Shown: positions 1-6,108 of the stretch, in pieces
Layout of the letters: every line of letters starts with the position of its first letter
Position numbering within the stretch: the stretch's first letter is position 1
The notes under the pieces: model-generated
Databases searched by the model: none
What the model saw: the letters and a program-made list of their open reading frames with translations, nothing else
What the model was told of the DNA's origin: nothing
Assembly (NCBI GenBank): GCA_002730675.1
Contig: PCAV01000078.1
Span: forward strand, 4,526 to 14,175
Direction of reading: 5' to 3'
Origin: Rhodospirillaceae bacterium
GTDB lineage: Bacteria > Pseudomonadota > Alphaproteobacteria > Thalassobaculales > Thalassobaculaceae
Length of the DNA stretch: 9,650 bases
Made by a program: the position numbers and the translations under genes

Positions 1-198
1 GCAGGCTTGGCCGTGATAGCATTGGCTGGTGTTGGAATAGGTATTGGAAACATTTTCTCGTCTTTGGTATCTTCTATAGCCCGAAATCCTGCGGCTCGCG
101 GGGAGGTTTTTGGCATTGGCATTCTTGGCTTTGCGCTAACTGAAGCAATTGCTCTGTTCGCGCTGTTAATTTCTTTTCTACTGCTTTTTGCAGTTTAG
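1..198 (+). CDS. atpE: ATP synthase F0 subunit c (5' end missing)
   Basis: This is the proton-carrying c subunit that forms the membrane rotor ring of F1F0 ATP synthase. The frame is open from base 1, and 65 residues plus a TAG stop are visible; about ten N-terminal residues of a typical 74-75 aa alphaproteobacterial c subunit lie outside the window. The first helix carries the glycine-repeat GVGIGIGN. The polar loop is [10 protein letters not shown]. The second helix carries the ion-binding carboxylate in ALTEAIALF (Glu encoded at 142-144). The Glu is followed by Ala rather than the Ser/Thr seen in Na+-binding rings, which suggests H+ coupling; this is inference. The b' and b genes follow in the usual alphaproteobacterial order. 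Identification is very secure. Confidence 0.96.
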   Translation, partial: AGLAVIALAGVGIGIGNIFSSLVSSIARNPAARGEVFGIGILGFALTEAIALFALLISFLLLFAV

Positions 199-201
199 TT
201 T

Positions 202-232
202 TCTTCGGTTTCCAGGATCCGGGAACTGAAGA
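202..232 (+). other. Stem-loop between atpE and the b' gene
   Basis: Bases 202-213 (TCTTCGGTTTCC) pair with 221-232 (GGGAACTGAAGA) over 12 bp including two G-U pairs, closing a 7-nt loop. It starts 4 nt after the atpE stop. No run of T follows, so it is not a canonical terminator. A role in protecting the atpE mRNA 3' end, and so favouring the many c subunits over b and b', is inference. Confidence 0.55.
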
Positions 233-239
233 TTAAAAA

Positions 240-277
240 CAGATAGTAAATTACTTTAAACTACTGTTAGTTATCTG
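240..277 (+). other. Second, weaker stem-loop upstream of the b' gene
   Basis: CAGATA (240-245) pairs with TATCTG (272-277) and can extend by two G-U pairs. It ends just before the GGGGTG ribosome binding site (280-285) of the b' gene. Together with the preceding stem-loop it fills almost all of the 92-nt gap. The long AT-rich loop makes it less stable, and its function is unknown. Confidence 0.3.
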
Positions 278-290
278 CCGGGGTGTTTTT

Positions 291-911
291 ATGAACATAA
301 GACGTGTACTAAGCGTTGTTGCCACAACATTTCTAGCACCCTTTGTGTTGGTGCATAGCGCAATTGCCGCGGGTTCCCCTTCTGAACCAAAGTTGCCCCA
401 GTTGGATATAACGACCTACTCTTCACAAATCTTCTGGCTAATTGTCAGCTTTGTCGTACTGTATTTTTTAGTAGCAAAGCTCGCTATGCCTCGCATTGCT
501 GAAGTTTTGGAAGAGCGTCAAGAGCGTATCGAGGATGATCTCGATAAGGCTGAAACTCTAAAAAAAGAAGCTTACCAAGTTCGTGTAGAGTATGAGAAAG
601 CTCTTTCAGCCGCCAGAGAAAAGGCACAGGATGCGACCCGCCATGCTAAGGAGGAAATTGCAAAGCGGAGTGCCAAAGCCGAGTCGGCAGCACAAGTAAA
701 GGTAACTGTGATGTTAGAGGAGGCCGAAAAACGTATTGCCGCCTCAAAGAACGGTGCCGATGGAACTTTAGGTGAATCAGTAAGTTCTTTAGAACGCTCG
801 GTCGCACAAGAAGTTGTGGCGAATGCGGTTCAGAAGTTAATAGGCGTGGATGTTACAGCCGCAGATATTGACGCAGCGATTGCTGCAACTATGGAGGAAC
901 GCCCACAATGA
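291..911 (+). CDS. atpF2: ATP synthase F0 subunit b' (second b-type stator subunit)
   Basis: The b' subunit pairs with b to form the peripheral stalk that ties F1 to the membrane in alphaproteobacteria, cyanobacteria and plastids. The 206-aa product has the b' signature around residues 35-68: LPQLDITTYSSQIFWLIVS then the rest of a single membrane helix (about 46-66) ending at MPRI. A long charged coiled coil follows (about 70-170). Residues 1-27 look like an extra leader: two Arg at positions 4-5, a hydrophobic stretch, and a signal-peptidase-like AIAA end. Cleavage would place the new N-terminus in the periplasm, as expected for b-type subunits; the cleavage itself is inferred. A GGGGTG motif (280-285) lies 5 nt before the ATG. 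The last codons overlap the next gene by 4 nt (ATGA). The gene is also called atpG or atpX in some genomes. Confidence 0.93.
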   Translation: MNIRRVLSVVATTFLAPFVLVHSAIAAGSPSEPKLPQLDITTYSSQIFWLIVSFVVLYFLVAKLAMPRIAEVLEERQERIEDDLDKAETLKKEAYQVRVEYEKALSAAREKAQDATRHAKEEIAKRSAKAESAAQVKVTVMLEEAEKRIAASKNGADGTLGESVSSLERSVAQEVVANAVQKLIGVDVTAADIDAAIAATMEERPQ

Positions 912-1393
912 CGATTACGCCTGAAATTTCTGTCGCGATTGCGTTTGCCATATTTGTAATTCTTGTTGTTTGGAAGGGCACTAAAAAAATTACAGACGGA
1001 CTTGATAAGCGTGCAGAACGTATCCGTAACCAGCTCGATGAAACTCAGAATTTAAGGGAAGAGGCACAAGCAGCACTAGCTAGTTATCAGCGCCAGCAAC
1101 GTGATGCATTAGCTGAAGCTGATCAAATAATAGCTCAGGCTGAGGCCGAGGCTGAGAGGCTTAAAGAACAAGCCGAAGAGGTAATGGCGGCGACGATAAA
1201 ACGACGCGAAGAACAGGCTGTTCAGAGGATAGCACAAGCTGAAGCAAGTGCTGTTCAAGATGTTAGGGATCAGGCTGTTGAGTTGGCAATAGGGGTTGCA
1301 ACCAAATTGATCGCTGAGAAGATGAATAAAGGTGTTCAGGGAAGTCTCATCGAAGCGTCTACTAACGATGTGATAAAGTCACTAAAAAGTTAG
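908..1393 (+). CDS. atpF: ATP synthase F0 subunit b
   Basis: This is the b subunit of the F0 peripheral stalk and the partner of the b' product encoded just upstream. The 161 aa are one short N-terminal membrane helix (about residues 5-23, ISVAIAFAIFVILVVW) followed by a long Ala/Glu/Gln/Arg-rich coiled coil (about 25-130) and a C-terminal segment that would contact F1 delta. The length is normal for the family. Its start overlaps the b' stop as ATGA, indicating translational coupling. GGAGG (893-897) within the b' coding region serves as ribosome binding site, 10 nt before the ATG. It is the last atp gene here. The F1 genes are not in the window, consistent with the split atp operons of alphaproteobacteria. 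Confidence 0.94.
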   Translation: MTITPEISVAIAFAIFVILVVWKGTKKITDGLDKRAERIRNQLDETQNLREEAQAALASYQRQQRDALAEADQIIAQAEAEAERLKEQAEEVMAATIKRREEQAVQRIAQAEASAVQDVRDQAVELAIGVATKLIAEKMNKGVQGSLIEASTNDVIKSLKS

Positions 1394-1466
1394 ATTTAAC
1401 TTACAAAACATTGTTTTTCTTCTAGCTTTTCGTGGATAAACTTTTCGAGAAAAGAGGAGAACGTCG

Positions 1467-2633
1467 ATGACAGCTTGTATAGTAGGATGGTCGCATCTTG
1501 CCTTTGGTAAAAGGGATAATGATGACGTTGAAGGTATGATATGTTCCGTTGCGTCTGAAGCAATTAAGGACTCAGGTTTTGGTCCAGCAGATATAGACGC
1601 GATCTACTTGGGGCATTTTGGTGGTGCATTTTCCCCGCAGGGCTTCACCTCAAGTTTGGTTTTTCAAGCATCGGATGCGTTGCGTTTCAAGCCTGCCACA
1701 AGAGTTGAAAACGCTTGTGCTACAGGAAGCGCTGCGGTTCATCAGGGCCTAGATTACATTGAAGCTCGACGCGGCAAAGTGGTTTTGGTAATCGGCGTAG
1801 AAAAAATGACAGATCTTCAGGGCGCGCAGGTTGGTGATGCATTGCTTTCTGCGAGCTATCTGAAGGAAGAATCTGATATAGAAGACGGTTTTGCCGGAGT
1901 TTTTGGAAAAATAACACAGGCTTATTTCCAAAAGTATGGCGACAAAAGTGAGGCGCTTGCCGGGATAGCAGCAAAGAACCACAAGAATGGAGTTTGCAAT
2001 CCATATGCACAAATTCGGAAAGATCTGGGTTTTGACTTCTGTAACACGGTGTCTGAAAAAAATCCGATTGTTGCGTCACCTTTGAAGCGAACGGATTGTT
2101 CTCTTGTTTCCGATGGAGCAGCAGCAATCGTTCTGGCGGATACTGCAACAGCATTGAGTTGTCGTAAAGCCGTAGCAATACGATCACGTGCGCATGTTAA
2201 CGATTTTCTGCCCATGTCCAAGCGTGATATTTTAAGTTTCGAAGGGTGCGCAAAGGCATGGAAGGATGCGTTACAAATGGCAAATGTCACCCTCAATGAC
2301 TTATCGTTTGTTGAAACCCATGATTGCTTTACTACGGCAGAACTTCTTGAATATGAAGCAATGGGGCTCGCGGGGCCGGGAGAAGGCTCGCGCGTTGTGT
2401 CCGAAGGATTGACGCAAAAGGATGGAAAATTGCCAATTAATCCGTCAGGTGGACTTAAAGCTAAAGGACATCCAATTGGTGCTACAGGGGTCTCAATGCA
2501 CGTTCTTACTGCTATGCAGGTGAGGGGTGAAGCAGGTGAGATGCAAGTTAAGGATGCCAATCTTGGGGGTATTTTTAATATGGGAGGCGTGGTGGTAGCT
2601 AACTACGTATCCATTTTAGAGGCTATTCGTTAG
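1467..2633 (+). CDS. Thiolase-family acyltransferase, SCP-x/SCP2-thiolase type
   Basis: This is a thiolase-superfamily enzyme, likely an acetyl-CoA C-acetyltransferase or 3-ketoacyl-CoA thiolase that makes or cleaves a C-C bond next to a CoA thioester; the natural chain length cannot be read from sequence. In the 388 aa the nucleophile is Cys84 in ENACATGSAA. His285 and Cys287 are in the HDCF motif. His335 is in NPSGGLKAKGHPIGATG (325-341). The HDCF motif, with NMGG near the C-terminus where biosynthetic thiolases carry a second catalytic Cys, marks the SCP-x/SCP2-thiolase branch. There is a strong ribosome binding site, GAGGAG (1454-1459), 7 nt before the ATG. The 73-nt gap after atpF shows no clear terminator, so read-through from the atp genes is possible. 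The gene converges on apt. The family is certain; the substrate is not. Confidence 0.88.
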   Translation: MTACIVGWSHLAFGKRDNDDVEGMICSVASEAIKDSGFGPADIDAIYLGHFGGAFSPQGFTSSLVFQASDALRFKPATRVENACATGSAAVHQGLDYIEARRGKVVLVIGVEKMTDLQGAQVGDALLSASYLKEESDIEDGFAGVFGKITQAYFQKYGDKSEALAGIAAKNHKNGVCNPYAQIRKDLGFDFCNTVSEKNPIVASPLKRTDCSLVSDGAAAIVLADTATALSCRKAVAIRSRAHVNDFLPMSKRDILSFEGCAKAWKDALQMANVTLNDLSFVETHDCFTTAELLEYEAMGLAGPGEGSRVVSEGLTQKDGKLPINPSGGLKAKGHPIGATGVSMHVLTAMQVRGEAGEMQVKDANLGGIFNMGGVVVANYVSILEAIR

Positions 2634-2663
2634 CTGAAAGCTTTTTAATAAAAATATTACAAT

Positions 2664-3191
2664 TCATTCATTCACTTGAATAAGTGAAACGAATGGTGCG
2701 TCAAGTTTTTCTTTCCCTCTCAGGAAAGCGAGTTCCAGAATACATGCAGAGCAAACTACAACAGACCCTTGCTCTCTGATAAGACTTGTTGCAGCATTCA
2801 GAGTTCCTCCTGTCGCAAGAATATCATCAACAATTGCAACTCGTTTGCCATTTAAAGCGGAATTATTCTGAATTTCTAGCGTATCATGACCGTATTCTAG
2901 GTCGTAGGTGTGTGCGAGAGTTGCTCCAGGTAGTTTGCCTTGTTTCCTTATCATCTGAACTCCAGCCGCTAATTCGAGTGCTAGTGGACTTGCCAGTAAG
3001 AATCCCCTTGATTCTATACCTGCTATTATATCCGGCTTATACGGACTGATTTCACCGGTCAGTCTTTTTATCGTTGTTGTCCAGGCTTGCGCATTCATTA
3101 GGAGTGTCGAAATGTCATAATAAAGGATACCCGGTTTTGGGTAATCGGGAACTTTAGCAATTGTTTTCTCAAGATCAATACTTTTAGACAT
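2664..3191 (-). CDS. apt: Adenine phosphoribosyltransferase
   Basis: Apt salvages adenine by joining it to PRPP to give AMP in the cytoplasm. From the chosen ATG the product is 175 aa, near the usual length of about 170-183. It shows VPDYPKPGILYYDIS (14-28), ESRGFL (60-65), the RKQGKLPG loop (82-89), YDLEYG (96-101), and the PRPP-binding motif VAIVDDILATGGT (118-130). The frame is open to an upstream TTG at 3203, but neither start has a clear ribosome binding site, so the ATG at 3191 is preferred. The gene is convergent with the thiolase gene (30-bp gap) and divergent from fumC. Identification is secure; the start is moderately sure. Confidence 0.95.
   Translation of the reverse strand: MSKSIDLEKTIAKVPDYPKPGILYYDISTLLMNAQAWTTTIKRLTGEISPYKPDIIAGIESRGFLLASPLALELAAGVQMIRKQGKLPGATLAHTYDLEYGHDTLEIQNNSALNGKRVAIVDDILATGGTLNAATSLIREQGSVVVCSACILELAFLRGKEKLDAPFVSLIQVNE
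2671..2688. repeat. Perfect 7-bp inverted repeat at the apt 3' end
   Basis: TTCACTT (2671-2677) and AAGTGAA (2682-2688) flank a 4-nt loop. It lies within the last codons of apt, in the convergent junction with the thiolase gene. No run of T follows directly on either strand, so it is at best a weak bidirectional 3'-end structure. Confidence 0.35.
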
Positions 3192-3705
3192 TCTTAAATC
3201 CAAGTTGAGTGGAGTATTTTTAAATCAATATCTTTTTATGAAGTGAACAATCAATAAACTCTAGTGTACCAAAAAAATAGGGCTGTATCGGAAATTTAGA
3301 TGACCAACGTCTGTTAATTTATATAATAATAGATCGGTTTTCAAAAAACTGCTTGTTGGAGTAGCTCGCAGTATGCCGCCTAGATAAATCATATGGTGCA
3401 AGAAGTGGAGTTTTTATTGTTTTAAATACGACTAGCAATTTGCTTATTTTTTTATCTTATCTGAGGCGTCTTTGAAAGACGAGATGTATAAGTAACCAAA
3501 GTTGTTGGTTATTGGAATTGCCCATGATAGAAACTAATTCTTTAATGACACGGACAATCTTGAAAGACGGGTTAATGTCTAGCATTTGTCAGCTACTTTT
3601 ATACTGCAATCATAAGTGTATAATCGTTTGTTAAACACACAGTTGACATTTTATAGTTTTGCAATTCGTCAATCATCAGAAAGATACTGACAAAGAGGTT
3701 TAAAA
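3192..3705. other. 514-bp AT-rich divergent intergenic region (apt/fumC)
   Basis: No convincing gene is seen here. It must hold the promoters of apt (leftward) and fumC (rightward). Visible elements are a perfect TAACCAA/TTGGTTA inverted repeat (3493-3511, 5-nt loop), a 10-bp direct repeat TTGAAAGACG (3472-3481 and 3560-3569), a small CGTCTT/AAGACG hairpin at about 3467-3481, and TATAAT boxes at 3322-3327 and 3619-3624. A 36-codon frame (3524-3634) exists but has no ribosome binding site or recognisable content. A small RNA is possible but not supported by any clear terminator. Confidence 0.5.
3619..3624 (+). promoter_or_regulatory. Putative -10 box of the fumC promoter
   Basis: A perfect TATAAT lies 82 bp before the fumC ATG. 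No good -35 hexamer is present at 16-18 bp spacing, so the call rests on the -10 box alone in AT-rich DNA. A TTGACA at 3643-3648 is an alternative -35 but lacks a matching -10. Confidence 0.3.
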
Positions 3706-5112
3706 ATGCAGGAAACAACCTTTCGCACAGAGAGCGACAGCTTTGGCCCTATTAAAGTCCCAACCCAAAAATACTGGGGGGCTCAAACGCAGCGCTCAAT
3801 CGTGAACTTTCCAATTGGTTGGGAAAGACAACCACTTTCGATAGTACGAGCATTGGGTGTAATAAAAAAAGCGAGTGCAATTACAAACAGAGACACTGGA
3901 AAACTAATTGACAAGAAGGCAGAAGCAATAATTAAAGCTGCCGATGAGGTAATAGCTGGAAAATTTGACGATCATTTTCCTCTTGTTGTTTGGCAAACTG
4001 GTTCGGGTACACAATCGAATATGAACGCCAATGAAGTGATTGCAAATCGTGCGATAGAAATTCTAAATGGTGAAATAGGCTCAAAGGATCCGATACATCC
4101 AAACGACGATTGTAATATGAGTCAGTCTTCAAATGATACTTACCCAACAGCGATGCACATAGCAACGGCCACTGAGGTAAATAGGCTCCTGCTTCCTAGT
4201 TTAAAAAAAATGTCCAAAGTAATGGATGATAAAGTTACTGAATTTAAAGATATAATTAAAATTGGCCGCACCCATACAATGGATGCCACTCCACTGACTT
4301 TGGGGCAAGAATTTTCTGGTTATGCCCATCAAATAACAATGGCAATTGAAAGAATAAACTCAGCACTCGCAAATATCTATGAATTGGCGCAGGGTGGAAC
4401 CGCAGTTGGTACCGGCCTCAGTACAGAATATGGTTGGGCTGATGCTGTCGCAGGGAAGATAGCAGAGATTACTGGATTACCCTTCGTTTCAGCACCCAAT
4501 AAGTTTGAGGCGTTAGCCTCGCACGATGCAATGGTCGGGATGTCGGGCGCAATTAAAATAGCCGCCATTTCCTTATTTAAAATTGCCAATGACATTCGAC
4601 TTTTAGGATCCGGCCCCCGTAGCGGGTTGGGAGAGCTGATTCTTCCCGAAAATGAACCCGGAAGTTCAATTATGCCGGGTAAAGTCAATCCAACCCAAGT
4701 GGAAGCTCTAACACAAGTGTGTATCCAAGTACTTGGTAATGACGCTGCCGTAAGTTTCGCAGGCTCGCAGGGTCATTTCGAGCTTAATGTTTATAAACCA
4801 ATGATAGCTTATAATGTATTACAATCTATTCAATTATTAAGCGATTCATGTTCAGCATTTGCCGAAAATTGCTTAGTCGGTATACGTGCAAATGAAAGTA
4901 GGATTAATAAGTTAATGCAAGAGAGCCTTATGCTTGTCACGGCCTTGGCGCCTAAAATTGGATACGATAACGCTTCGATTGTGGCAAAAAAAGCTCATGA
5001 AAACGGAACTACCCTTAAGGAAGAGGCAGTCAAACTTGGTTTTGTTGACGCTAAAACATTCGACGAAGTTGTAAGGCCTGAAAAAATGATCGGCCCAAAT
5101 AAGTCGTCTTAA
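3706..5112 (+). CDS. fumC: Fumarate hydratase, class II
   Basis: This iron-independent fumarase reversibly hydrates fumarate to L-malate in the TCA cycle; the family works as a homotetramer in the cytoplasm. The 468 aa match the usual length (467 in E. coli). Visible motifs are [10 protein letters not shown] (98-107), [18 protein letters not shown] (131-148), the catalytic His190 in [17 protein letters not shown], and the family signature [13 protein letters not shown] (319-331) carrying the active-site serine loop. The ribosome binding site AAGAGG (3693-3698) lies 7 nt before the ATG. It converges on sspB with a 94-bp gap. The fumC-sspB pairing is, from memory, common in alphaproteobacteria. 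Distinction from aspartase and argininosuccinate lyase is clear from overall similarity to FumC. No defects are seen. Confidence 0.97.
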   Translation: MQETTFRTESDSFGPIKVPTQKYWGAQTQRSIVNFPIGWERQPLSIVRALGVIKKASAITNRDTGKLIDKKAEAIIKAADEVIAGKFDDHFPLVVWQTGSGTQSNMNANEVIANRAIEILNGEIGSKDPIHPNDDCNMSQSSNDTYPTAMHIATATEVNRLLLPSLKKMSKVMDDKVTEFKDIIKIGRTHTMDATPLTLGQEFSGYAHQITMAIERINSALANIYELAQGGTAVGTGLSTEYGWADAVAGKIAEITGLPFVSAPNKFEALASHDAMVGMSGAIKIAAISLFKIANDIRLLGSGPRSGLGELILPENEPGSSIMPGKVNPTQVEALTQVCIQVLGNDAAVSFAGSQGHFELNVYKPMIAYNVLQSIQLLSDSCSAFAENCLVGIRANESRINKLMQESLMLVTALAPKIGYDNASIVAKKAHENGTTLKEEAVKLGFVDAKTFDEVVRPEKMIGPNKSS

Positions 5113-5206
5113 AAAAACACCCTGGGAAAATCTAGTAGAGTTTAGAGGCAAAGTCTTGTACCAAACAATTACATCAGTAAAAGAAACTGTTTAAAGAGAC
5201 ACTATC

Positions 5207-5704
5207 TCAGGTTTTACGGTCAGTTTTTTTTCTAAATTGATCGAGTGAGACAACTTCTCCAGACTTTTCACTTTTATCAGTAAGTTTTTTAGTCATCGTC
5301 GTTGTTTCATTTGCGCTGATTTCCTCATCAGATATTAACTCGGTGTTTGTGACTTCGTCGAATTGGAGTTCGAATTTGACTGAAGGGTCGGCAAACCCTG
5401 TTATTGCGCCAAAAGGAATTACAAGGTTTTCGCGTTTGTCATTGAAGCTCAACTCGACTTCAAAATATTCTTCGTTAACCTGTAAATTCCAGAATTGATG
5501 CTGCAGAACAATAGTCATTTCTTGAGGATATTGCTGGTGTAAGAAATCTGGTAGTGCAACATTTGGTGCTTGAGTTTTGAATGTAATGTAAAAGTGGTGC
5601 TCGCCGCGAAAACCATCTTTGCATACTTGCGTAAGTGATTGCCGAACAACGCCCCGCAGTGCCTCTTGTACCATCATGTCATATGGAAACTGTTGTTCTG
5701 CCAT
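5207..5704 (-). CDS. sspB: ClpXP adaptor SspB, alphaproteobacterial type
   Basis: SspB binds the ssrA tag on proteins released by tmRNA and tethers them to ClpX, speeding their degradation by ClpXP. The 165 aa fit the alphaproteobacterial SspB family (DUF1321-like). Residues 8-45 contain YDMMVQEALRGVVRQSL and GEHHFYITF, 62-73 contain EMTIVLQHQFWN, and 97-114 contain PFGAITGFADPSVKFELQ, forming the tag-binding domain. A flexible acidic and Thr/Lys-rich linker (about 116-149) leads to the C-terminal ClpX-binding tail VVSLDQFRKK (151-160). A probable AAGGA site lies just before the ATG. The gene begins only about 33 bp downstream of the tmRNA gene on the same strand, with no obvious promoter of its own, so it may be transcribed from the ssrA promoter. 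That functional pairing (tag maker and tag reader) supports the assignment. Confidence 0.95.
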   Translation of the reverse strand: MAEQQFPYDMMVQEALRGVVRQSLTQVCKDGFRGEHHFYITFKTQAPNVALPDFLHQQYPQEMTIVLQHQFWNLQVNEEYFEVELSFNDKRENLVIPFGAITGFADPSVKFELQFDEVTNTELISDEEISANETTTMTKKLTDKSEKSGEVVSLDQFRKKTDRKT

Positions 5705-5737
5705 TCTAATCCTTTACCCTCTCAAGTCTTTAAAAGT

Positions 5738-5944
5738 GAGGTGCTTCTGTTGCCAGGTGCACCCCGAACCCCGCCATGCGGTGCGAACCACATGGAGTTT
5801 AGTTGGGCTTGCCCGACTGCTTATGCAGCGAGGCGTGCCTCCGCATAGTTGTCGTTTGCAACTATTATAAAAGCCCGATAACGGCGGTACCATACCGAGC
5901 AAAAAAAGCGTCTTTATTACGCGCGTCGATCCTGGTTCGCCCCC
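5738..5944 (-). other. ssrA: tmRNA coding piece with tag reading frame
   Basis: This half starts with GGGGGCG followed by AACCAGGATCGACGC, the conserved tRNA-like 5' region. The tag frame runs 5859-5821: resume codon GCA after ATAGTT, encoding ANDNYAEARLAA then TAA. With the alanine carried by tmRNA itself the full tag is AANDNYAEARLAA, ending in the ClpX-recognised LAA. GGGCTT (5876-5871) and AAGCCC (5810-5805) can pair around the frame. Downstream are an 8-bp hairpin, CATGTGGT with ACCGCATG, and a terminal 7-bp stem GGGGTGC/GCACCTC (5765-5738). The 3' end is estimated from that stem. Confidence 0.9.
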
Positions 5945-5965
5945 CGAAAGACAGACTGGTCCAAG

Positions 5966-6031
5966 TGGTGGAGGCGCCGGGTACTGCCCCCGGGTCCGCT
6001 ACGCTTATTCCACGCTTCGTTTATTGCTATA
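5966..6031 (-). other. ssrA: tmRNA acceptor piece (mature 3' half)
   Basis: This piece ends in ACCA encoded in the DNA (5969-5966). It carries a perfect T arm: CCGGG, the 7-nt loop GGCAGTA, then CCCGG (5993-5977). The 5' end near 6031 is a guess, placed just after a GTTGGT-TTTT-ACCAAC hairpin (6047-6032) that probably belongs to the removed leader. Confidence 0.75.
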
Positions 6032-6053
6032 GTTGGTAAAAACCAACACGAAG

Positions 6054-6059
6054 ATTATA
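6054..6059 (-). promoter_or_regulatory. -10 box of the ssrA promoter
   Basis: On the minus strand this reads TATAAT, a perfect -10, placed so that transcription would start near 6047 at a 6-bp inverted repeat (GTTGGT/ACCAAC, 6047-6032). The -35 region is poor (TTCCAA at 16-bp spacing). The position just upstream of a structured RNA makes it credible. Confidence 0.55.
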
Positions 6060-6108
6060 CGCTATTAAAATTTATTTGGAAGTATAGAGGTCCGCTTAAC
6101 TGTAAAAA

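Larger units (their letters stand above)
5738..6047 (-). ncRNA. ssrA: tmRNA, circularly permuted two-piece form (precursor)
   Basis: tmRNA rescues ribosomes stalled on broken mRNA by acting first as alanyl-tRNA and then as a template for a degradation tag. The gene order is permuted, as known for alphaproteobacteria. The half with the T arm and 3' CCA comes first (to 5966), then a 21-nt spacer (5965-5945), then the half that begins with the 5' acceptor strand and carries the tag frame. The acceptor strands GGGGGCG (5944-5938) and CGCCTCC (5976-5970) form 7 bp with G-U at the third pair, the alanyl-tRNA synthetase identity element. ACGCTT (5911-5906) can pair with AAGCGT (6017-6012), joining the two halves. 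The precursor ends are estimates: the left end is placed after the last hairpin and the right end at the predicted transcription start. Confidence 0.95.

Noticed and set aside
1720..2560. Minus-strand frames of up to 212 codons opposite the thiolase gene
   Set aside because: The plus-strand thiolase is unmistakable and full length; these are antisense shadows with Cys/Ser/Pro-rich unnatural composition.
3192..3203. Upstream TTG start for apt adding four residues
   Set aside because: There is no ribosome binding site, and an ATG lies four codons downstream at a family-typical position.
3524..3634. A 36-codon frame upstream of fumC
   Set aside because: There is no ribosome binding site, no recognisable motif, and it overlaps the putative fumC -10 box.
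4377..4688. A 103-codon minus-strand frame inside fumC
   Set aside because: It is antisense to the most conserved part of fumarase with no own signals.
5113..5206. Intrinsic terminator between fumC and sspB
   Set aside because: I found only 4-bp stems (such as GAGA/TCTC at 5196-5208) and no hairpin followed by a T-run in either direction.
5864..5869. TATAAT inside ssrA on the minus strand as an sspB promoter
   Set aside because: It lies in the conserved sequence just before the tmRNA resume codon and lacks a -35 box, so RNA function explains it.
5619..6039. Several protein-like frames on both strands (for example 5619-5870, 5714-5902, 5803-6039)
   Set aside because: They overlie the tmRNA gene, have no ribosome binding sites or recognisable content, and are explained by the GC-rich RNA lacking stop codons.
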